Shown here piece after piece: positions 13,074 to 18,257 of a stretch of 18,257 nt of DNA. The notes under the pieces are model-generated. The model had not been told where the DNA came from, made no database searches, and saw nothing but the letters and a program-made list of their open reading frames with translations. The DNA is from JBBSJT01 sp041691015 (GTDB taxonomy: Bacteria; Chlamydiota; Chlamydiia; Chlamydiales; Parachlamydiaceae): positions 1 through 18,257 of the forward strand of contig JBEPVN010000044.1 in the NCBI GenBank assembly GCA_041691015.1. The letters run 5' to 3'. Made by a program: the position numbers and the translations under genes. The stretch's first letter is position 1, and every line of letters begins with the position of its first letter.

Positions 13074-14474
13074 ATGACGACAGGAATTTTAAAACAAGTG
13101 ATAGGCCCCACAATCGATGTGGAATTTGCGCCGGAGGAACTCCCTAATCTTTTAAATGCTGTGACCATAAAGGATGCGGAAAACAATATTAATCTCACAG
13201 CAGAAGTTGCAATGCATCTTGGAGAAAACCGAGTGCGCTGCATAGCTTTATCATCTACAGATGGACTAGTTCGCGGAATGACAGTAACAGATACGGGAGG
13301 CCCAATCAAAGTCCCTGTCGGAAAAGAAACCCTCGGGCGGTTGTTTAATTTGCTTGGGGAGACAATTGACAATCAGGGCTTATTGCCAAATGATATTACT
13401 CTCTCGTCCATTCATCGCAGCGCCCCAACATTTGAGGACCAAGAAACAAAAACATCCATTTTTGAAACAGGGATCAAAGTCATTGACTTACTAGCTCCTT
13501 ATGCTAAGGGGGGAAAAGTCGGTCTCTTTGGCGGCGCCGGTGTTGGAAAGTCTGTTATCGTGATGGAGTTGATCCGCAATATTGCAATTCAACATGGCGG
13601 CTATTCTGTCTTTTGCGGGGTAGGTGAGCGTACCCGCGAAGGAAATGACTTATGGCTTGAGATGAAGGACTCGGGAGTTTTGTCAAAAACAGCGCTCGTG
13701 TTTGGTCAGATGAATGAGCCTCCAGGAGCACGTATGAGAGTTGCCCTTACAGGATTGACTATGGCAGAGTATTTCAGGGACGAGATGAGGCAGGACGTTC
13801 TTTTATTTATAGATAATATTTTCAGATTCGTTCAAGCAGGTGCAGAAGTTTCAGCTTTACTTGGAAGAGTGCCGTCTGCAGTTGGCTATCAACCGACTTT
13901 ATCAACCGATATCGGCGACCTTGAAGAAAGAATTACGTCTACAAAAAAAGGGTCGATCACATCCGTACAGGCAATTTATGTTCCGGCAGATGATTATACG
14001 GATCCGGCACCTGCCGGGATTTTTACGCATTTGGATGCTTCTACTGTTCTTTCAAGACAGATTGCAGAACTTGGCATCTATCCCGCAGTAGATCCCCTTA
14101 ATTCCACATCCAGGATTTTAGACCCTGCAATTATTGGAGAAGAGCATTATTATGTCGCTTGCGAAGTGCAAAAGATATTGCAGCGCTATAAGGATTTGCA
14201 AGATATCATCGTGATCTTAGGAATTGACGAACTCTCAGAACATGACCGCTTGATTGTCTCAAGGGCTAGGAAAATCCAAAAGTTTTTTTCACAGCCATTT
14301 TTTGTAGCAGAAACTTTTACAGGAAAAAAGGGACGGTTTGTAACGCTGCCAGAGACTATTAAAGGCTTTAAAATGATTATCGAGGGCGAAATGGACAGCG
14401 TGCCTGAACAAAATTTTTATATGGTTGGCACAATCGATGAAGTTTTGGAAAAAGCTGAAAGCTTGAAGCAATAA
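13074..14474 (+). CDS. atpD: ATP synthase F1 subunit beta
   Basis: Beta holds the catalytic sites. The P-loop at 153-160 reads GGAGVGKS, with Ser where nearly all F-type beta subunits have Thr (E. coli Thr156, a Mg2+ ligand). Ser keeps the hydroxyl and is allowed in Walker A motifs. The catalytic glutamate is Glu185 in GERTREGN. LFIDNIFRFVQAG has Val where Thr is usual, followed by the normal EVSALLGR-PSAVGYQPTL and DDYTDPAPA. Length (466) is normal. AGGAG lies four to five bases before ATG, one of the best ribosome-binding sites in the operon, fitting the need for three copies per complex. Confidence 0.98.
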   Translation: MTTGILKQVIGPTIDVEFAPEELPNLLNAVTIKDAENNINLTAEVAMHLGENRVRCIALSSTDGLVRGMTVTDTGGPIKVPVGKETLGRLFNLLGETIDNQGLLPNDITLSSIHRSAPTFEDQETKTSIFETGIKVIDLLAPYAKGGKVGLFGGAGVGKSVIVMELIRNIAIQHGGYSVFCGVGERTREGNDLWLEMKDSGVLSKTALVFGQMNEPPGARMRVALTGLTMAEYFRDEMRQDVLLFIDNIFRFVQAGAEVSALLGRVPSAVGYQPTLSTDIGDLEERITSTKKGSITSVQAIYVPADDYTDPAPAGIFTHLDASTVLSRQIAELGIYPAVDPLNSTSRILDPAIIGEEHYYVACEVQKILQRYKDLQDIIVILGIDELSEHDRLIVSRARKIQKFFSQPFFVAETFTGKKGRFVTLPETIKGFKMIIEGEMDSVPEQNFYMVGTIDEVLEKAESLKQ

Positions 14475-14489
14475 CAAAAGAAAAATAAT

Positions 14490-14777
14490 ATGTATCACTT
14501 ACAAGTATTGACCCCAGAAGATGTTATTTTCGATGGCGAGGTGATCTCTCTTATTGCAAGCGGTGAACAAGGCTATCTTGGAGTGTTGACAGACCATACA
14601 GCGCTTATTACTTCTTTAAGGGATGGAGTGCTTATCATCACAGACAAAAATAATAAAAAAATTTATTATAATACCTCCAAAGGCTTTTTGGAAGTCAATC
14701 AAAATAAGGCTTCCATCATTGTTGAATCGGCGACTTCAAGGGATCCTATCGACATTGGCACTAAAGGCGGCGTTTAA
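14490..14777 (+). CDS. atpC: ATP synthase F1 subunit epsilon, apparently truncated by a frameshift
   Basis: Epsilon joins the rotor shaft to the c-ring and in many bacteria inhibits ATP hydrolysis through its C-terminal helices. The first 88 residues form the normal beta-sandwich: LQVLTPEDVIFDGEV, SGEQGYLGVLTDHTALIT, LRDGVL, GFLEV and a final strand KASIIVESA. The ORF stops at residue 95 just after SRDPIDI, where the C-terminal domain should begin, and its last codons fall inside a large quasi-palindrome. A matching C-terminal domain seems to continue in the +1 frame up to 14898, giving about 135 residues if joined, close to the 139 of E. coli. Short epsilon subunits exist naturally, so a functional 95-residue form remains possible. 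Confidence 0.9.
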   Translation: MYHLQVLTPEDVIFDGEVISLIASGEQGYLGVLTDHTALITSLRDGVLIITDKNNKKIYYNTSKGFLEVNQNKASIIVESATSRDPIDIGTKGGV

Positions 14778-14898
14778 GACTCGGATCAATCCAAAGTGGT
14801 ACAAGCTTTTTTTTGAGGCTGGCTCCCTAGCACTTAAAAAAGCTTACGCCAATTTGTGTTGGTCAGAGCTAACGTTGAAAAAGCTTATACCATGTTAG
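14753..14898 (+). pseudogene. atpC: Probable epsilon C-terminal domain in the +1 frame
   Basis: The +1 frame after DPIDI reads LALKAAFKTRINPKW, then FEAGSLALKKAYANL and SELTLKK, with the stop at 14896-14898. This lines up with the end of E. coli epsilon (AQASAELAKAIAQL then IELTKKAM), with nearly the same distance from the Asp that opens the domain. The joined protein would be about 135 residues. A single-base insertion (or two-base deletion) near 14753-14765 would explain it, as would a sequencing error or programmed frameshifting; no classical slippery sequence is seen. The caution is that the whole stretch lies in a quasi-palindrome, so the likeness could be partly chance. Confidence 0.5.
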
Positions 14899-14925
14899 AG
14901 CAATCTCTAGTCTTAAACACCGCCT
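14765..14925. repeat. 161-nt quasi-palindrome between atpC and valS
   Basis: Nested arms share one centre near 14845. 14765-14781 pairs with 14909-14925 (16 of 17), 14798-14811 with 14878-14891 (13 of 14), 14827-14833 with 14856-14862 (7 of 7 counting two wobbles), and 14818-14825 with 14866-14873 mostly pairs one to two bases out of register. It begins inside the 3' end of atpC and ends at the base before the valS stop codon. The two arm mismatches are C-A on the plus strand, which become G-U in minus-strand RNA. T-runs occur on both strands (14807-14814 plus, 14841-14836 minus), so it could stop both convergent transcripts. Confidence 0.8.
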
Positions 14926-17769
14926 CTAAAGCTTGGAGTTGATTTCGCTAAGTTCCTTCTCTGTTTGAAGCAGCAATTGATTTTGCTTTTCAATGAGCTC
15001 AGGGGGCGCTCTTTTTACAAAATCTTCATTGCTAAGCTGAAATCTGATTTTATCCAAAGATATCACCAAACGGTCTTTCTCTTTTTGAAGCCGTGTCATT
15101 TCCTGAGCAAGTAATTCTTGCGGTATCGGGACGAGAACTTTTAGCCCATTTAATAAAGCTGACGAGGCTGTTTTTAATTCCGGTTCAGTTGTGACTGCTT
15201 GAACGATATTTGTGCGGACAAGCGCTGAAATGATCGAGAGATTATTTTTAACAATCTCAAATTCAGGATCGCTTGCGTGTCCTATGATATACACATCGCT
15301 CAAAATTCCAGGAGGCACTTTCATTTCGCCTCGGATATTGCGGATAAGATAAACAAGTTTGCCCATCAATTCAAAAGTCTTGTCAATATTATCATTGATG
15401 TCGCTTATCTTTATGACTTTTGGATAGGGAGCTACAACGCAGGCTGTAGCTTGAAGAGCTTGGATTGCTTCTTTTGTATAAGAATCAACATTTTCATTGA
15501 GTTCTAAATTACTAAAATGAGCTTTAAGCAACTGAAAGAGCTCTTCTGTAATAAATGGAATAATGGGGTGAAGTAGCCGTATGGATTGACAAAGCACAAT
15601 AGCAAGCAGTTTTTGTTTGTTTTTACGGTTTTCTGGAGATCCTGCTTTTCCAAAAAGAACAGGCTTTGCAATTTCGAGATAGTAGGCGCAAAATTCATTC
15701 CAGAAGAAGTTATAAGCTGTAAAGGTTGCTTGATCAAAAGAGTAGTTTTGGAGTTTTTCGTTGACTTCTCTTATCGTGCGGTTTAAGGCAGAAAGAATCC
15801 AGCGGTCTTCCAGTTCCAATTTTTGTTCATCAAGGCCCAAAATAAATTCATCAGAGTTTAGCCCCGGTTGATTTTGTTCCGGATTGAGAGACAAATTCAT
15901 AAAAATAAACCGCGCGCCATTCCATACTTTATTGGCAAAATTTTTATATTCTTCGAATTTGCGTCTATCCAAGTCTATTTCGCGCGATTCTGTCGGATTG
16001 GAGCATAAAGCCATTCTCATAGCATCCGTGCCATATTCTTCGATAATTTCGATAGGGTCGATGACGTTGCCTTTGGACTTGGACATTTTTTCCCACTTCG
16101 AAAAAACATCTTTTGGGCAAGGCTTCCCAAGGTCGTATTGCTTACGCTCTTCTTCGCCAAGATAGGCAATGCCACCCTCTTTGTTATTTCTCCAGTAAGA
16201 TTTGCCGTAGATAAGTCCATGCAAGAAAACTTCCGGAAATGGCATCTTATCCATTGCATATTCGCCCATCATCAACATGCGGGCAACCCAGAAAAATAAA
16301 ATGTCGTGACCTGTAATCAGCACAGAATTTGGATAGAATTTTTGCAGTTCTGCTGTATTGTTCGGCCAGCCAAGCGTTGCAAAGGGCCAAAGAGCAGAGG
16401 AAAACCAGGTATCTAGCACATCTTCATCCTGGCGCCATTTTGAAGGATTTTTTTGAACCTCTTCTGGCATTCCTTCCCCATCAAAGCAGATCATCTGTTC
16501 AGGATTGTCTATATGATACCAAATAGGAATGCGATGACCCCACCAAAGCTGTCTGCTGATGCACCAGTCGCGCAAGTTGTTTACCCAATGAAAATAGGTG
16601 TTTTCCCAAGATTTTGGAATGAGTTTTGTTTTTCCATCGACGACAGCTTTTCTTAAGTTGTCTGAAAAATCGCTCATTTTGACAAACCATTGTTTGGACA
16701 TGTAGGGCTGGATCACAGCTTTTGAGCGATAGGAAATGCCGACCCGGTTTAAGTGTGGTTCGATTTTTTCAACAAGTCCTAAATCCTGCATTTCTTGTAA
16801 GACTGCAATTCTAGCCTCTTCCATCGTTAGCCCGGCAAATTTTCCACCGTTTTCATTGATTTTGCCATTTGGCGTCATGATATTGATGAAGGGGAGTTTA
16901 TGGGTAAGTCCCATCTGATAGTCATTTGGGTCGTGCGCCGGAGTGACTTTTACCATACCTGTTCCAAAGGCAGGATCTACAAGGTAGTCTGAGATAATCG
17001 GAATTTCGCGGTTCATGAGTGGCAATATGACTATTTGTCCAATAAGATCTGTGTATCTTGCATCTTTTGGCGAAACTGCAATTGCCGTATCTCCAAGCAT
17101 CGTTTCTGGTCTTGTTGTTGCTATATGGATAAAGCCTTTACCACTTTTTAAAGGATATTTAAAATGCCATAAAAAGGATTGATTTTCTTCGTATTCGACT
17201 TCATCGTCTGCAAGGGCAGTTTCTGTGATCGTATCCCAGTTGACAAGGTAGTCGCCTTTATAGATCAATTTGTCATCATAGAGTTTTTTAAACATTTTAC
17301 GGACGGCCGCATTATTCCCGGCATCCATCGTAAAACGCTGTCTTGACCAGTCAAGAGAGGATCCAAGTTTCTTTAGCTGACCCAAAATCAGATTTTCGTT
17401 AGTCTCTTTCCAGTGCCAAACATGGCTCAAAAATTCCTCGCGGGAAAAATCCGTTCTTTTTTTGCCAGTTGTTTTGATAAGATGTCTTTCTACAACCGTT
17501 TGGGTGGCAATTCCAGCATGATCTGTTCCCGGCACCCATAAAGTTTCAAAGCCTTGCATGCGCTTCCATCTGATAAGTACATCCTGGAGAGTATTGACGA
17601 GGGCATGGCCCATATGAAGCACGCCAGTTACGTTCGGTGGGGGAATGACGATGCAATAGGCGGGCTTTGATGAAGTTGGATCGGCTTTAAAAAATTGGTT
17701 TTTTTCCCAGTAATCGTACCATTTGGAATCTGTTGTTTTAGCATCGTAAGACTTTGGAAGTTCGCTCAT
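14926..17769 (-). CDS. valS: Valyl-tRNA synthetase
   Basis: It charges tRNA-Val and edits mischarged threonine. The class I signature HMGH is at 52-55 in PPPNVTGVLHMGHAL, and KMSKS at 561-565. The editing domain is intact: TTRPETMLGDTA at 218-229 and FGTGMVKVTPAHDPND around 268-283. The tRNA-binding section DWCISRQLWWGHRIP and the anticodon-binding domain follow, and about the last 65 residues form the usual ValS coiled-coil. An insertion of roughly 35-40 residues (from YWRNNKEGG to KDVFSKWE) lies just before KMSKS and is absent from E. coli ValS; I associate it with chlamydial enzymes. Length 947 is normal. Gene orientation converges on the ATP synthase operon. The upstream ribosome-binding site is weak. 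Confidence 0.98.
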   Translation of the reverse strand: MSELPKSYDAKTTDSKWYDYWEKNQFFKADPTSSKPAYCIVIPPPNVTGVLHMGHALVNTLQDVLIRWKRMQGFETLWVPGTDHAGIATQTVVERHLIKTTGKKRTDFSREEFLSHVWHWKETNENLILGQLKKLGSSLDWSRQRFTMDAGNNAAVRKMFKKLYDDKLIYKGDYLVNWDTITETALADDEVEYEENQSFLWHFKYPLKSGKGFIHIATTRPETMLGDTAIAVSPKDARYTDLIGQIVILPLMNREIPIISDYLVDPAFGTGMVKVTPAHDPNDYQMGLTHKLPFINIMTPNGKINENGGKFAGLTMEEARIAVLQEMQDLGLVEKIEPHLNRVGISYRSKAVIQPYMSKQWFVKMSDFSDNLRKAVVDGKTKLIPKSWENTYFHWVNNLRDWCISRQLWWGHRIPIWYHIDNPEQMICFDGEGMPEEVQKNPSKWRQDEDVLDTWFSSALWPFATLGWPNNTAELQKFYPNSVLITGHDILFFWVARMLMMGEYAMDKMPFPEVFLHGLIYGKSYWRNNKEGGIAYLGEEERKQYDLGKPCPKDVFSKWEKMSKSKGNVIDPIEIIEEYGTDAMRMALCSNPTESREIDLDRRKFEEYKNFANKVWNGARFIFMNLSLNPEQNQPGLNSDEFILGLDEQKLELEDRWILSALNRTIREVNEKLQNYSFDQATFTAYNFFWNEFCAYYLEIAKPVLFGKAGSPENRKNKQKLLAIVLCQSIRLLHPIIPFITEELFQLLKAHFSNLELNENVDSYTKEAIQALQATACVVAPYPKVIKISDINDNIDKTFELMGKLVYLIRNIRGEMKVPPGILSDVYIIGHASDPEFEIVKNNLSIISALVRTNIVQAVTTEPELKTASSALLNGLKVLVPIPQELLAQEMTRLQKEKDRLVISLDKIRFQLSNEDFVKRAPPELIEKQNQLLLQTEKELSEINSKL

Positions 17770-17835
17770 ATTTACCGGTTTTATAAGTGTTTTTTTTAGA
17801 GTTATGTTACCAGAGAAATGTAAATGTTTGAAATG

Positions 17836-17875
17836 AAAAAAGCCCGATCCTTATAGTTTTGCAAGGAATCGGACT
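17836..17875 (-). terminator. Intrinsic terminator of the small gene upstream of valS
   Basis: In minus-strand RNA a stem forms from 17875-17869 and 17867-17863 pairing with 17841-17847 and 17848-17852, twelve pairs with one bulged base and one G-U, a ten-base loop, then a run of U from 17841 to 17836. The G-U would be a mismatch in plus-strand RNA, so the minus strand is the intended one. It ends the gene at 17890-18111 and separates it from valS. Confidence 0.85.
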
Positions 17876-17889
17876 TTGTTAGAAATATT

Positions 17890-18111
17890 TTAGAGAGCAA
17901 GACGCTCATTGAATGCATTCTTTGCAGATTCAATGATGTTCACATGAAAATTAATTAAATTAGTAATAAATTTAAGATTTATTTGTGTTAGATGATAATT
18001 AACTTTAGATACACCTTCACCTGTAGAGTCAAAAGTAGTTGAAGTTATTATCATCGGTTCAAAACTTGGAACAAGCTGCACACGAGCTGAATCTTCAGAA
18101 TAGCCCCACAT
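17890..18111 (-). pseudogene. Small unknown gene, probably frameshifted near its start (73 codons visible)
   Basis: The 73-residue ORF (MWGYSEDSARVQLVPSFEP...NAFNERLAL) matches no family I know. Its C-terminal half is helix-prone. ATG 18111 has no ribosome-binding site. The same frame is open upstream to about 18195 and reads INAVHNCFKIIHIIPCK just before MWGY, without a start codon. A strong AAAGGAG precedes an ATG at 18182 in another frame, whose ORF ends after seven codons (MSFTLDT). One base of shift would join the two into about 95 residues. The terminator just downstream shows that a transcript is expected. It is either a recently broken gene or a real short protein with an unusual start. 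Confidence 0.5.
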
Positions 18112-18159
18112 TTTACAAGGAATTATATGTATAATTTTAAAACAGTTATGAACTGCATT

Positions 18160-18182
18160 TATGTATCTAATGTAAATGACAT
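18160..18182 (-). CDS. Seven-codon ORF behind a strong ribosome-binding site (likely broken gene start)
   Basis: On the minus strand AAAGGAG is followed by six to seven bases and ATG at 18182, then MSFTLDT and a TAA stop. This is probably the original start of the frameshifted gene at 17890-18111. A leader peptide is the alternative, but no attenuator-like hairpin or codon run supports it. Confidence 0.35.
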
Positions 18183-18211
18183 AATAAACTCCTTTCTAAT
18201 AATTATTTTTT

Positions 18212-18228
18212 ACCACAGAGACCACAGA
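18212..18228. repeat. Two 8-bp direct repeats ACCACAGA
   Basis: ACCACAGA occurs at 18212-18219 and 18221-18228 with one base between. It lies upstream of the small gene near the window edge. No gene is seen from 18183 to 18257. Confidence 0.6.
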
Positions 18229-18257
18229 CTCGACTTTGTTGATTTTTTCTTTTTTGC

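Noticed and set aside
13840..14091. 83-codon plus-strand ORF inside atpD
   Set aside because: Out-of-frame shadow of a strongly conserved gene without its own start signal.
14832..14943. Third-frame peptide RANVEKAYTMLEQSL near the atpC end as the missing epsilon domain
   Set aside because: It has the right helical flavour, but the +1 frame aligns better, needs only one shift, and ends at the expected length.
1..18257. tRNA, rRNA, riboswitch and origin signals
   Set aside because: No cloverleaf, rRNA segment or known riboswitch core was recognised by eye in the intergenic gaps, all of which are shorter than 200 bases.

Overview
This is an AT-rich bacterial window (by eye about 35-38% G+C, not computed). 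It most resembles a chlamydia-related ('environmental chlamydia') genome. The reasons are a valyl-tRNA synthetase with an insertion just before KMSKS of the kind I associate with chlamydial ValS, a small lipoprotein translationally coupled to a class I DAHP synthase, an alanine/glycine:cation symporter, a cysteine-rich exported protein, and a complete F-type ATP synthase operon, which chlamydia-related bacteria can carry and classical Chlamydia lack. The phylum call is inference and no search could be run.

Layout. 1-2035 (minus strand): DAHP synthase, an overlapping lipoprotein gene and a small membrane protein. 2113-3471 (plus): AGCS-family symporter. 3543-7996 (minus): a probable transcription unit that starts with a cysteine-rich exported GT92-like protein and continues through five tandem paralogs of an unrecognised family, called E, D, C, B and A in transcription order. 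8087-14898 (plus): an ATP synthase operon in the order AtpZ-like, subunit-I-like, a, c, b, delta, alpha, gamma, beta, epsilon. 14926-17769 (minus): valS, converging on the ATP synthase operon. 17790-18257 (minus): a small gene that looks frameshifted, followed by a clear intrinsic terminator.

Most of the window is housekeeping: aromatic amino-acid precursor synthesis, amino-acid uptake, proton-coupled ATP synthesis and tRNA charging. The accessory part is the five-paralog cluster. Copies A, C and D share a 25-residue core with no synonymous differences across 75 bp. A is a mosaic with a C-like 5' end and a D-like body. Intergenic blocks of 55 bp are also identical between copies. This points to recent duplication plus gene conversion in a lineage-specific family, plausibly secreted or host-facing, although no function can be read from the sequence.

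Two other places deserve attention. The epsilon subunit gene stops at 95 codons, yet its missing C-terminal domain appears to lie in the +1 frame up to 14898. The same stretch and the gap to valS (14765-14925) form a 161-nt quasi-palindrome. At the right edge, a strong ribosome-binding site feeds a seven-codon ORF while the downstream reading frame has no start signal of its own.
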